Shown piece by piece: positions 1 to 11,764 of a stretch of 64,000 bases of DNA. How positions within the stretch are numbered: the first letter of the stretch is position 1; every line of letters begins with the position of its first letter. The stretch spans positions 23,364,981 to 23,428,980 of the forward strand of contig CM042979.1 in NCBI GenBank assembly GCA_023678885.1. The letters are read 5' to 3'. A program made the translations under genes and the position numbers. A model generated the notes under the pieces. That model saw nothing but the letters and a program-made list of their open reading frames with translations. It was not told the DNA's origin and searched no databases. The DNA comes from Pogostemon cablin. Its lineage: Eukaryota; Streptophyta; Magnoliopsida; Lamiales; Lamiaceae.

Positions 1-2481
1 TCGCTTTTTTCTTTGGTTCATAACCAGCCTTCATAAGGAGTTTATAAGCTTGTGGACTATACGACTTGGCAATTTCGGCTTCAAACACTTCACCATATTC
101 GGTCTTTGGTCCTTCAATAGGACGTGTGAATCCTTTGAGTGGTGGAGAAGAAAGTTTACTAGCATCAATTTTTGTTAAAGGCAACGTTAACTCTTCCGAG
201 GTCTCAAGCCCTTTGCCTTTGTTCTCCTTGAGAGTGGCAGATGATGTACTACCTTCCTCATCCTTTATTTGTTTATTGCCCCCATTATCTTGCACCGGGG
301 CTTCTTCGCGCTTTACTTCCTTTGTACTCTTGAAGAAATATTTAGCATCTGCAAAGTAAGCTTCAGCTTCAGTAAACGGCTTGTCGTCACCGAATACTCT
401 TTTCACATTATCACCTTCACTATATTTGAAGCACTGGTGTAATGTGGAAGGAATCATACCATTCTCATGTAGCCATGGGCACCCCAAAAGCATGTTGTAC
501 GAAGTTTTTGCATCGATAACATGGAAGAGGACTGTAGATTTCATCTCATCAATTAGCAAATCAAGAACTATTGTGCCGAGAGTTCTCTGCCCCTCATGGT
601 TAAACCCTTGAATCATCAATCGGCTATGGTTGAGTTCATCCATTGGTATTTTTATCTTCTTCAACATTCTCAAGGACAAAATATTCACTGCTGAACCTCC
701 ATCAACAAGTATGCGATTCACTCGCATCCCTTTAGTGTAACCAGTCACAAATAGAGGTCGATTATGAGATTGCATACCCAACAACATATCTTCATCCGTG
801 AACGCCACCTTCATGGAGTAAGCTTTACCCTTAGTTTCAAGTTGTTCGCTTTCATTGTCCTCGTTCACGACATGACATGAGCCTTCATCATGACTTTCTT
901 TTACAGAAGTGAAGTTTGTGTCTGCCTCATTTTCTAACACGATTTTCCCTTCCTTAGCTAGTTGCATTATCTTTTCCTTAAGAACGAAACAATCATGAAT
1001 TGGATGACTCACCAACCTATGATACTTGTAGTATTTTGGGTCTTTAGTTCGACCGGCTTCATCTGGACGCTTCATCTCAGGAAGATCAAGGAGTTTGTTC
1101 TTCATTAGATCATCGAATATACCAGAAATGTCTGAATTCAGAAATGGATACTCCTTTTCTTGCATCTCTTTCAGAGTTAACCTTCTTTGCCCCCACTCTT
1201 GGGCAACTTGCCTCCCTTTGTCTTTCTTATCATTTTCATTCTTTCGAACCTTGACCGTCATAATATTTGTGGTCATTGACTCTTTGTTGGAACTTTTAGC
1301 ATAGGACTTGCCCCCTTTTTTGAAATCTTGTTTGTCTTTGGACTTGTAGGAGTCCGACATCGGTGAATGTTTGATTCCACTAGCAGCCATACTTAATTCC
1401 ATGTCATGGGCCCTAGTAGCCAACTCTTCGAAAGTCTTAGGTTGAATTCCTTTGAGTATATAAAGGAGATTCCATTCCATCCCTTGGATACACATCTCAA
1501 TAGCAGACTCTCCGGATAATCGGTCCTTGCAATTTAAACTCAAATTTTTCCATCGATTGATATAATCAATCACAGGTTCTTCCTTTAATTGACGAGTATT
1601 AGTTAACTCAGTCATGCTAACAGTTCTCCTCGTGCTGTAGAAACGATTAAGGAACTCATGTTCCATTTGTGCCCAACTATCAATGGATTCAGCTTGCAAG
1701 TCGATATACCAATCAAATGCATTTTCTTTGAGAGAGCGAACGAACTGCCTTATCATATGGTCTCCATAAGTACCAGCGTCATGGCAAGTCTCAATAAAGT
1801 GTGCTATATGCTGCCTCGGGTTTCCCTAGCCATCAAATTGTTGGAACTTGGGAGGTTGGTAGCCAGCTGGCAACTTCAAGTTGTCCACTCTTTTCGTGTA
1901 TGGCTTGACATAAGTAACAGTGGGCTTGGAATTCTCGCCAAACCTTTCTTTTATTTTTCCAAGTATAATATCCTTGAGTCGATCCACTTGGAGCATTTCA
2001 TCAGCTGAAAGTGGCAACGTTCCTTGAGTTTGCTCCTTTTCAATAGTCTGGCGCCTTGTGACCTCTTCCACTTTACTATCGTCCATGACTCCTTTTCTGT
2101 TTGCACGGCTAGTCTCCGCGATGTCTCTTTTTTCCATCAATTGGGAGATTTTTGAATCTTGAGCTTCTATGTGTTTTGTGAGCCCTTCGATAGCTTTCAT
2201 CATACTTGCTAACTGCTCCTCAATAGTTGAGGCGTCTGCCATCATTACTGGAGCTGCAACGGAGTTAGATGAAGAGTTTGAAGAGCAGAATCTTCATCAC
2301 TATCATCTTTCATAGGTAGTTGTTTTCTCAAAGCCTCCTCAACCGAAGGGTTGGATCCAGATGAGGCTTCCGAACGAGCTTTTTCTGACATGCTCCTCGT
2401 AACAACAACAACATATTCAGTCAATGACTCTGAGAGCTTAGAAGCAGCAGTCCTACCTACAGTAATCCTAACAGGAGTCAT
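1..2481 (-). pseudogene. Ty3/gypsy gag-protease, partial and broken
   Basis: This is the 5' coding part of a Ty3/gypsy retrotransposon read on the minus strand; the rest lies beyond the window start. The probable start is the ATG at 2481. A frameshift near 2260-2290 separates the first 78 codons from the next frame, which begins MMADAS at 2245. A single in-frame TAG near 1826-1828 follows the gag residues QQFDG. Below it the frame is open to base 1, about 600 codons. The open part holds a retrotransposon gag domain (about 1440-1850), a basic linker, and a retropepsin-like segment with the motif VDGGSA (about 695-715). A 5' LTR and primer site lie directly upstream, which fixes the orientation. 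Gag would form the particle and the protease would mature it (family knowledge). The copy is inactive as it stands. Confidence 0.85.
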
Positions 2482-2527
2482 ATCGTACTTTAAAGCTTGT
2501 AGAGAGAAGAGATGAGAGGTAGAGACT

Positions 2528-2545
2528 GTCCCACTGGGCGTACCA
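2528..2545 (-). other. Primer-binding site of the Ty3/gypsy element
   Basis: On the minus strand the segment reads TGGTACGCCCAGTGGGAC. It begins with TGG, complementary to the CCA tail of a tRNA, and sits five bases after the LTR end. This is where reverse transcription would be primed. I cannot name the tRNA with certainty. Confidence 0.65.
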
Positions 2546-2550
2546 AAATT

Positions 2551-3453
2551 TGTAACAACGATTTTTTGTATTTATAATGAAATAAATACAGGAGAATTAC
2601 AATGATAATCCAGATGGATTAAACTTGAAAATTATGAAACAATCTCTATCAATCCTCTGATTCTTATCTCAAACCAATTTAGACTTTGACTTTGACTTGT
2701 TGTGTGTTGACCGCGTTGACTGTGTGTTTTGAGTTGGATCTTCAATTGAAGCTTGTTCGAACTCAGATTTGGGACCTTGTAACGTTAATCCAGAAGCGTC
2801 GAGCCTTTGTTTGGATTAAATGTACTTGATCCGAAGAACACTCGATCTGGGGGTCTTAGCACCTTAATCCCGGGTCGTATGTTGTTCTTGGCGCGAAGAA
2901 CACCGAAGAACTTAGTATATGAAGAACGCTTGATTTGGGGGGCTCCGCACCTTAATCCCGAATTGTTTGACGTTCTTGACTTGAAGATGCTTGAAGATCT
3001 CAAGGGAGCACTACTCGTGTTCTTGATCTCTTCAGAGCATTTATGTCTTCAGGTCTTTTAATGTGTGTGGAATGAATGGAAGAGGACTCCTTATATAGGT
3101 GAGGAATGAGCATGCCCCATAAATAACTTGTAATCTGATTGGTCCATGACAGATTTGATCCGATTCTGCGGGCTTGGGCCATTCCAAATATAACACAGCT
3201 TGAATGGTCATTGCTTAATTTGACCTGATTCTGGAACCTTCCAGACTTTATTTGACTTGGGAGTCAAGTTTTACTTAATTTAAATCCTACTTAATTTGTT
3301 GGGTTTTAAATTAATTATCAATTATTTATTAATCTATTTTAGGAATTAATTTATTAAATCCCCAAAATAAAATATAATAAATTAAAATTGATATTTAATC
3401 AATAAAATTCACGTGTCGCCATTTGATTGGACCGTGAATTTTAATTGCTTACA
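2551..3453 (-). repeat. 5' LTR of the Ty3/gypsy element
   Basis: This 903-bp LTR is bounded by the inverted ends TGTAA and TTACA. The primer-binding site and gag follow on the minus strand. It carries a TATA-like box (3091-3098). Its partner LTR is outside the window, so no TSD can be checked; the flanking five bases are atgtg. Short ORFs on both strands inside it are not genes. Confidence 0.8.
3091..3098 (-). promoter_or_regulatory. TATA-like box in the gypsy 5' LTR
   Basis: The minus strand reads CTATATAAGGAG around here, inside the LTR and about 540 bases before its gag-proximal end. It is the best candidate for the element's transcription start signal. Confidence 0.5.
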
Positions 3454-4140
3454 ATGTGCATTTATTCTTCCATGACATGTAGCTAATGTGCATAATAGTT
3501 TTTTTCTTTTTTTAAGCAGATGGTTATTAAATGTAGAACCAATATATATTGAAATGTACACAAGTGATCAATAGGAAAAGAGCAGTTTTACAAAAAAAAG
3601 AAAAAAAGGGAGTCAGAAATCGTTTTTAATTGTAGAATTAGTATATATTGAAATGTATACTAGTGTTCAATAAGAATATAAGAGGACTTGATCTAGCGAT
3701 TCCGGATTTAATTTGATGGGGCGTACATTCCTATTTAGATCATGTTAAAATTGGTGAGAGATTTAAGAAAAATTTAGGGTATTTTTAAAAATTTAGTTAA
3801 ATGATATTGATATTATGCACATTAATGTAAACGTGGATAATTTGGAAATTGGAATATATCATTTTTTAGTTATAAATAACTTTGTTTAGTCAATGTATTG
3901 GATCGTAATATTGAAATATGTTTTGTACCAACTAATTACTGACCCAAAATAAAAATAATAAATATTAATAATAAATTGCTCATAATGCGACTTCAATAAA
4001 CAACAAAAGAAATTTAAAAGAAAAGCACAAAAAAAGAACAATGTTCGTTCAAGCTCTACAAACTCAAGCCACCGTCACTGAAATCAACCCCAAAATCGCA
4101 ACCGTTTTATTTATCATATAAATAAGTTATTACTATATAA
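3454..4140. other. Intergenic AT-rich stretch
   Basis: No gene is visible. The stretch is AT-rich with short poly-A runs. It lies between the gypsy LTR and the remnant of a non-coding repeat. Confidence 0.6.
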
Positions 4141-4432
4141 GTCATAAAATTGTGCAAAAAAAAGTTTCAAAAAATTGTACAAAAAAATGTGCAAAAAAAA
4201 AATGTGTTGGAAAAATGTGCAAAGAATGTGCAAAATATTGTGCAAAAACGAATGTGTAAATACATTGTGCAAAAAAGAAAGTGCAAAAATATTACGCAAA
4301 AACAAATGTGCAAAAACAATGTGCAACAACCTAGAGATAATTTTGTCTTTATGCTATGAATTTGTGTAGTTGATAGTCTTCCCTTATTTTCATTGTATCT
4401 AATAGTAATTAGGTTCTAAAGTGTGTACTTTA
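4141..4432 (+). repeat. Copy 3 of a non-coding TIR repeat (part)
   Basis: An array of about a dozen imperfect TGTGCAAAAA units (about 4150-4330) is followed by a tail containing TGTATCTAATAGTAATTAGG. The tail matches ends of the copies at 59870-60330 and 60778-61222. The copia element at 4433-12959 interrupts it. The missing end continues at 12965-12977, where the reverse complement of the rejoined end starts GGATTTATTAATATAAAG and then GTACACAC, close to the terminal repeat of copy 2. The left end is unclear and a GC-rich core is not obvious. ORFs across the array are artefacts of the low-complexity repeat. Confidence 0.55.
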
Positions 4433-5625
4433 TGTTAGATTGTATACTAAAAGTCTTACTTTTTGTATGAACAATGTTTAAACAATTTATTTGAAATGAG
4501 AATCATGTGATCAAAGGTTTTGCATAATTATTTATGAATTGTTGCAAAAGTCCATTTACTTTATACTGTAGATAATGTGGTGTGCGGCGTCACAAGGAAG
4601 ATCATATTATCGGCTCCTTATAAAGTATAAATAGATATTCACAATCGAGATAGAATTGGACTATCTATCGGTATGGTTGTAATGTAATTTGGCATTAGTC
4701 TGTCCTGACTATAAAGTTACACTAGTGAACTTTGAGTGTATTGAATAGGACCACCGTTGAGATCATTCGGTTTATACTGACTATATAATAGAACTTGATC
4801 TCTGTTATTATGAAAGTTCGTACTTTAATCCCTGTACAATAACCTCGACACGTAAGCCATTATTTATTTCTTTAATTCATCAATGGGTGAAATTTAATTA
4901 TTAAATCAATATGCTCGATGAATTGGGAGATGATACTGTCGCTATGGTATGCTGTTGATTGTAGAAGGAATCTGTGTCCGAACGAAACTAGTTGATAATG
5001 TTCAATTGAGGAGCTCATAATGATTATCATGTAAACCCTGCAGGTGGATTTATTCCGACATGATAATAAGGTTGAGTGGTACTACTCTCGGTAAATATAT
5101 TAATTAATAGAGTTGTCAGTAACTTAATTAATTAATGGGCATTGAATCTTAAACACGGGGAGAATAACAGGCTCATAATAAGAAGGAGCCCATAACCGTA
5201 ATTTGGAATTAGGGTGGCAGTGCAATAATATTTCTTTAGTAGAATGATTTATTATTATTGGACTTAAGTATAAGTTTTTGGCTAAACTTGGATGCTTAAG
5301 CAATGGGAGGCCCAAACCCTAATTTCTCCTCCTGGTCCCTATTGTAGTATATACATAGCCAACCTCAGCAGCTCATTAACACACAACATACACGACCAAA
5401 ATCGTGAGAGTGGAGAGGTGTTGCAGATTGAGTTCTCCTTGGTGATCGTTGCCCACACAACGTCAAAGAGAGGCCTAAAAATACAACAGAAGATCAAAAG
5501 GTCGATCACTGTTCATACTCTACATCAAATCTGGTGAAAGGTAATTCTACTCTTATACTTCCGCTGCAGTAGAATTATATGAAGCCCTAACAGTTCACGC
5601 AAGCCTAAAGATCTGAACGCCAACA
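4433..5625 (+). repeat. 5' LTR of copia copy 1
   Basis: This 1193-bp LTR starts TGTTAGATTGTATACTAAAA and ends in GCCAACA. A promoter-like region lies near 5343-5355, where the right LTR has a clear TATAAAT and this copy reads tatataca. It lacks the extra module present in copy 2. Confidence 0.92.
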
Positions 5626-5627
5626 AT

Positions 5628-5639
5628 TGATATCAGAGC
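5628..5639 (+). other. Primer-binding site of copia copy 1
   Basis: The site reads TGATATCAGAGC, one change from TGGTATCAGAGC, the initiator-methionine tRNA primer site usual in plant copia elements. It lies two bases after the 5' LTR. Copy 2 keeps the unmutated form. Confidence 0.85.
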
Positions 5640-7793
5640 GTAGGTTCTAAGGCTAAACGTGATACGTTGGGCTAAGGTTTATGTGTTTTTATTTCGAATA
5701 GAATCACATGAATCTTTTAGATTTTGGTTTAATTGAGTAATCGATGGATATCCTGTGAAAATACTACGTGTAATTCAAGAATACCCCATCCCAAACACGA
5801 TGATTTTCTGTTGGCGGATGAACGATGGCTTGAGCGGCCTAGAAAGCAACTCACGGTGGGCACTGCGGTGAAAGGACTCATGGCGGCGTTTAAAAGGCAG
5901 GGCGCACGGACGAGGCCGTGTAATGGTATGTTGACACACTGACCGTGTGGGATGCCGTGCGACCCTCTCCCTGGCCGTTCGAGGTACCATGCGTGGGAGC
6001 AAGGTTGCACGCACGATGGGCCGGGCACTGATGGAGTAATACACACATACACGATGGGCACTACTTGGTGCACGATTTCCAGTAGCAACCGAGCGTGGGA
6101 TGCACGAGTCGTGCATACTGTCGGGCTACCAGGCGTGGGCTGGGATTGGCGCATGGGTGTGGGGATCTACCCTGTGATCAGTGCATGACACCTTGCAGCT
6201 GCCATGCGTTGGTTGCCCCAGTCGTGCGGTAGTAGAACTCTCACACGATGGTGCAAATTCACTGGGCATTTTGGAAATCACATGGTGGGTCAAGCGACGA
6301 GTGCAGTTGGCATTTATCACCGATCAGTAGGCCTCGGTAGCGCTTACCGACTGGCAAATTATGATGGAACTGATGGCGGTGATTGTTGGGCTTGAGGCTG
6401 GTGGCTGGCGGTGGAATCAAACATACAACATGAGATTCAGTCAGCACGCCTTGGCGTCAATATTCACTGGAGAAGTCAAACAGCAGTTTGCATGTCGAAC
6501 CAACTTTCCGAGCGGGTCTCTTTCTCCTATCCGAGAGAGCCATCTCTGATTTTCGACAGTGTGGCATTGAATAGCGACGACGGTAGACGATTGTTTGGCA
6601 ATAAAAGCCAACAACAGGCTCGTCTTTGCTGTGCGATATCGCCGGAGGTTGTTGGTGTTCATGGTAGGTACGTCGGAAGCAGATGTGCACGGTGAGAGAG
6701 AAAGAGGTTGAGTGGGACTTGCTTTATTTAGTAATGATTAGTGATAGTCGAGGTTGAGGAGTGTTGTCGGATGATGGAAGCATGCATTAGTATAGTGAAA
6801 GCATGAATCACATGATAAGACAAATATAGTGGATGCATGCACAAGAAAAAGTGGATGTTGCTTTAATTGGTGAAAGTGGCAAATAGTGCGCATGCATGAT
6901 AATATTAGTGGGCATGCATGATAATGCACTAATAATAGTCAACTTTTTTTTATTTGGCAATTTATTTATTTTCCTTATATATAATTGCAATAATTGTTTT
7001 AATTATCAACTATTATTATATATTTGGGATGCATGCTATTTGATTTACTGTCTTACTTGCCGTAATAATAGCATGCTTATTTGCATATTTTATATTTGAT
7101 ATATAAATTGTATGCATGTAAAAACCCTCTTGTTAAATTACTAAATGGGAGAGGAATTGGTCATGATCCCGCGGCCTCCATTATTGATTTATTGTGTGAT
7201 GCAAGTAAGCTTATGAGTCGGCTATAGTACCTTCCTCCCCAATGGTTGAGTTTTATTTGTGGATCACTGGAATAAATTTTATTAAATTATTATTATTTGT
7301 AATGTGATGCAAGTAAGCTTATGTGTCAGCTATAGTGCCTTCCTCCCCAACGGATGAGTTTTATTTGCGGATCACCGGTACAAATTAATAATTGATGATT
7401 GTAGGAAATTATTTGAGGGCGTGTGGACTTCTCTAACTGTAAGACACACAAACTTGAGTAATGTACTTATATCAAATAATGGTATACACTTATGTGCAAT
7501 TAATATGTATCCTCTCCAACGGAGTCACTGCTATTAAATTGCATGGCTAAAGGACAACCGACAATTAATCATTGAGTCATAAGGTTAATTATGACATATG
7601 GAATTAATGAGTAAAACCTTCTCTTGAAAATATTTGGGTTTGTATACGTCCACACTAACGTGGCATGCAAATTCACGGTGCTTGAGATATCGGTGAATTT
7701 ATTTTATATTGTTTATTGAGGGAATCAATATAAAATCTGAATTCAAAGTGTTTGATCGTTTATATTCGTATATTTGATTCTCAGGATTTTCAA
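5640..7793 (+). other. Long untranslated leader of copia copy 1
   Basis: This stretch between primer site and gag is about 2.15 kb, long for copia. Bases 5780-6720 are strikingly GC-richer than the surroundings, and many short ORFs occur there on both strands, none convincing. The rest is AT-rich. Parts match the leader of copy 2 (38000-40100), including a tandem repeat, so the leader is an ancestral family trait. Confidence 0.7.
7198..7385 (+). repeat. Tandem repeat in the copia leader
   Basis: A 108-bp unit beginning GATGCAAGTAAGCTTATG (7198-7305) is followed by a second, partial unit (7306 to about 7385). The core CCTTCCTCCCCAACGG recurs. The same two-unit structure with the same 108-bp period occurs in copy 2 at 39510 and 39618. 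Confidence 0.8.
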
Positions 7794-8600
7794 ATGGCTT
7801 TTAATCCACTTGTTGTGATACTTAAAGATAACAAACTTACTGGTCCTAACTATATTGATTGGAAAAGAAACCTGAATATTGTTCTTACTGCTGAAGAATA
7901 TAAGTTTGTGCTCAATGTTCCATGTCCTCAAGCCCCTACTACTGAATCGACTAAAGCGGAGATTGAAGCTCATGGGAGGTGGGTCAAGGCTGATGAGATG
8001 GCACGATGCTATATTTTGGCTTCTATGTCAAATGTGCTGCAACATCAGCATCATGCCATGGAGACTGCTTCGGCCATGATGACAAATCTCCAGGAACTTT
8101 TCAGTCATCAAAGTAGGGCTGCTAGGCAACAGGCCATGGTTGCGTTGACAAACGCTAAAATGTCTGAGGGTGCTTCTGTAAGGGATCACGTCCTCAAAAT
8201 GATGGGCCAACTCAATGAGTTGGAAGTCCTTGGAGCCGAAATCGATGGGGGGAACCCAAGTCGATTTCATCCTCCAAAGCTTGCCTAGGAGTTTTGAGCA
8301 GTTTCACTTGAACTACAACATGAATCGAAGGTTGTATTCGATAGCGGAACTCCTGACAAAACTTGTGGCAGTGGAAGGGCTTATTTGTCAACGTCCTCTA
8401 GTGAATGTTGCTGCAAATGTTGCTCGTCCTAAGCCGAAAGATGGTAGGAAGAAGAAGCAGCAGAGAAAGCCAGCAACTAACATGGTAGGAGGAGCACAAG
8501 GTGGTGTGGTCAAGAAGCCTAAAGGCAAGTTCTTCAAATGCAAACAGCCAGGTCATTACAAGGCTGACTGCCCTCTACTAAAGGGGAACAAGCAATGTAT
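7794..8600 (+). pseudogene. Copia gag, frameshifted
   Basis: The start is taken at ATG 7794 (MAFNPL) because the N-terminus fits copia gag proteins; an upstream in-frame ATG at 7752 lies in the leader. The UBN2/copia-type gag region is open to about 8250. It then shifts frame at a run of six G (8247-8252), and the next frame continues with DFILQSLP. A CCHC zinc knuckle follows (8530-8575), but its first cysteine codon is TTC at 8530-8532, giving F-x-x-C-x4-H-x4-C. Gag would bind RNA and form the particle; the lost cysteine and the frameshift both argue against function. Confidence 0.88.
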
Positions 8601-11600
8601 GTCTCATTTACTTGTTGTTGAATCATGTTTAGCGGTTGTATCTACTGACACTTGGTGTGTAGATACGGGAGCCACTGATCATGTCTGCAATTCATTACAG
8701 GGGTTCCATCCAACCCAACAGCTAAGTGATAGAGAGATTGCCATATTCATGGGAGATGCTACGAAAGTGGCGGCTGTTGCAGTGGGAGATTTTTATTTAT
8801 CGTATGATAAGAATAAAACTCTTATTTTGAGAGATTGTCTTTACGTATCTTCTTTTAGAAAGAATTTAATTTCAGTTTCTAAATTATTTATGGATGGATA
8901 TTCTATTTCTTTTAATGACAAGGTTATTATTAAGAAGAATGGAATTGTTATCTGTTATGGTACGTTGGTTGATAATCTATATACTCTTATTCCTATATCT
9001 CCTGCAATGCAACAAATGGAAATTAATAATGCATCTACTAATCATAATAAGAGAAAAGAACCTTCAAAAATGAATCAAACATATCTTTGGCATCTAAGAC
9101 TTGGTCATATTAACTTAAATAGGATTCAAAATTTGATCGAGGATGGACCTTTAAGTTCATTGGAACTCGAAAATTTTCCAACTTGCGAATCATGCTTGGA
9201 AGGGAAAATGACTAAAAGGCCTTTTAAGGCGAAGGGGTATAGAGCCAAAGATGTGTTAGAATTGGTTCATTCTGATTTATGTGGTCCTATGTCTATCCAA
9301 GAAAGATATGGATTTGAATATTTCGTCACATTCATTGACGATTATTCAAGATATGGATATATTTATTTGATGCATCGCAAGTCTGAGTGCTTTGATAAAT
9401 TCAAAGAGTACAAGGCTGATGTGGAGAAGCGTCATGAAAAATGTATCAAAACACTACGATCTAATCGTGGTGGTGAATACCTCTTGGGAGAGTTTAGAGA
9501 CTACTTATCAGAGGAAGGGATTGAATCTCAATTGTCTGCACCAGGCACACCCCAGTAGAATGGTGTAGCGGAAAGAAGGAATAGAACTCTTATGAAAATG
9601 GTTAGATCAATGATGAGTTATTCTGAATTACCAAATTCGTTTTGGGGATATGCCTTGGAAACAGCGGCTTATATTTTGAATTTAGTACCTTCTAAATCGG
9701 ATCCTCTACACCTTCAGAATTGTGGATGGGGCGAAAACCTAGTCTAAATCATATTCGGATTTGGGGTGCTCCGGCACATGTGTTGAAGGGAGATGCTGAT
9801 AAGTTAGAATCACGTACTAATATTTATTTGTTTATGGGATATCCTATAGGAACGAAGTGTGGTTTATTTTATGATCCTAAGAATCAAAAAGTAATTTTTA
9901 GCACAAATGCTAGATTCTTAGAAGAGTATTATATAATGAATCACAAACCCATGAGTAGAATTGTTCTAGAAGAGATTAGAGGGGAAACACCTAATTTAAT
10001 ACCAAATGTACAAGAGGAAATACCACAAGAAACTGCAACACGTGTCACATCTAATACACAATTGCCTGTAGAGCCTCATCACAGTGGGAGGGTTGTGAGA
10101 CAACCAGAAAGATTCATGTTTTTGGGAGAGTCGTCAGAGAGTCTCTGGTAAACATGAAATTGACCCATGGAGTTACGACGAAGCATTACAAGACAAAGAT
10201 GCGGATTCTTGGCAAAAAGCAATGACATTCGAGTTAGAATCCATGTATTCTTACCAAGTCTGGGAGCTTGTAGAACCATCAAATGGTGTAAAAACCATTG
10301 GATATAAGTGGGTCTACAAAAGAAAAAGAGAATCTGACGGTAAGGTTGAAACCTTTAAAGCAAGGCTTATCGCGAAAGGATATGCTCAGAAAGAGAAAAT
10401 CGATTATGAGGAAATCTTCTCGCCTGTAGCCATGCTTAAGTCAATCCAGATTCTTTTATCTATTGCTGCTCATATGGATTATGAGGTATGGCAGATGGAA
10501 GTCAAGACAGCTTTCCTGAATTGAAGTCTTGTGGAAAACATCCACATGAAGCAACCAGAAGGATTCATTGAAAAGGGCAAAGAGCATCTTTTGTGCAAGT
10601 TTAAAAAGTTCATTTATGGACTTAAACAAGTTTCAAGATCTTGGAACATCCATTTTGATGAGGTAATCCAGTCATATGGATTTATTCAATGTCCGGATGA
10701 GTCTTGTGTGTACAAAAGTATGATGGAAACGTGGTAGTGTTTCTTGTACTTTACATGGATGATATCTTACTCATTGAAAACAATGTAAAGATATTATCTG
10801 GTGTAAGGGTATGACTATCTAAGGAGTTTGAAATGAAGGACTTAGGAGAAGCTGGCCACATTCTAGGAATTAAAGTGATAAGAAATCGCAAGAAAAAAAT
10901 GTTGTGCATATCCCAATCTTCATATATTGATACTATCCTTGCTCGTTTTCATATGCAAGATTCCAAGAAAGGTTTTCTACCTTTTAGACATGGATTACAC
11001 CTGTCGAAAGAAATGTGTCCAAAGACACAAAAGGAGATAGATGACATGAAGGCAGTTCCTTATGCTTCGGCAATAGGAAGCCTCATGTATGCTATGCTAT
11101 GTACAAGATCGGATATCTATTTTACTATGGACATAGTCAGCAGATATCAAAGTAATCCCAGAGAGGGGCATTGGACTGTGGTTAAACATATTTTGAAGTA
11201 CCTGAGAAGGACTAGGAATTATATGTTAGTTTACCAGGCAGATTCTTTGCTACCTGTGGGTTACACGGATTCGGATTTCCAATCTGATAAGGACTGCAGT
11301 AAATCCACCTCGGGTTATGTGTTTACACTTGGAGGAGGGGCCATAGTATGGAGGAGTATTAAATAGAAATGCGTTTCTGACTCCACCATGGAAGCTGAAT
11401 ATGTAGCAGCCTCTGATGCGACTAAGGAAGCTGTATGGCTCAGGAACTTCCTGTTAGACTTAGATGTGATTCCTAGTTTGCCCAAGTCAATCACAATTTA
11501 TTGTGATAACAGCGGTGCAGTTGCAAACTCGAAGGAACCATGAGCCCATAAGGGGAGTAAATACATTGAGCGCAAGTACTACCTGATACGAGATATCGTG

Positions 11601-11735
11601 AAAAGATAGGAGGTTGTTATTGCTAAGATTGCATCGGAGGATAACCTAGCTGATCCTTTCACTAAAGGCCTTCCGACAAAAGCTTTTGAGAGGCATGTTG
11701 AAGGAATGGGATTAGATGCATGTCAGCAAATATGA
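8601..11735 (+). pseudogene. Copia pol (PR-IN-RT-RH), broken
   Basis: The order of domains is copia-like. The protease has DTGA (8662-8673). The integrase zinc segment has HLRLGH to CESC (about 9090-9200). The integrase core follows, with Asn at 9463-9465 where the family has the catalytic Asp of S-D-R-G-G-E-Y. Reverse transcriptase runs from about 10222, with YMDD at 10752-10763. RNase H runs from about 11380. In-frame breaks include TAG 9556-9558, TGA 10522-10524, a shift before YMDD, TAG near 11364, TGA near 11541 and TAG near 11607. Several stops fit C-to-T change of CAG or CGA (inference). One 447-codon open stretch (8215-9558) survives. It would encode polyprotein enzymes if intact; it is not functional. 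Confidence 0.93.
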
Positions 11736-11764
11736 CAGCATAGTCTTTTAGTATAAGTGAAAAT

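Noticed and set aside
4141..4330. CRISPR-like array
   Set aside because: Units are about 10 bp, imperfect and without spacers, in plant nuclear DNA.
4150..4369. Lys/Cys-rich ORFs over the TGTGCAAAAA array
   Set aside because: The peptides simply translate the short tandem repeat and its complement in several frames.
5729..6154. 141-codon minus ORF in the copia copy 1 leader
   Set aside because: Overlapping ORFs on both strands in a GC-rich stretch, no conserved counterpart and no recognisable domain.
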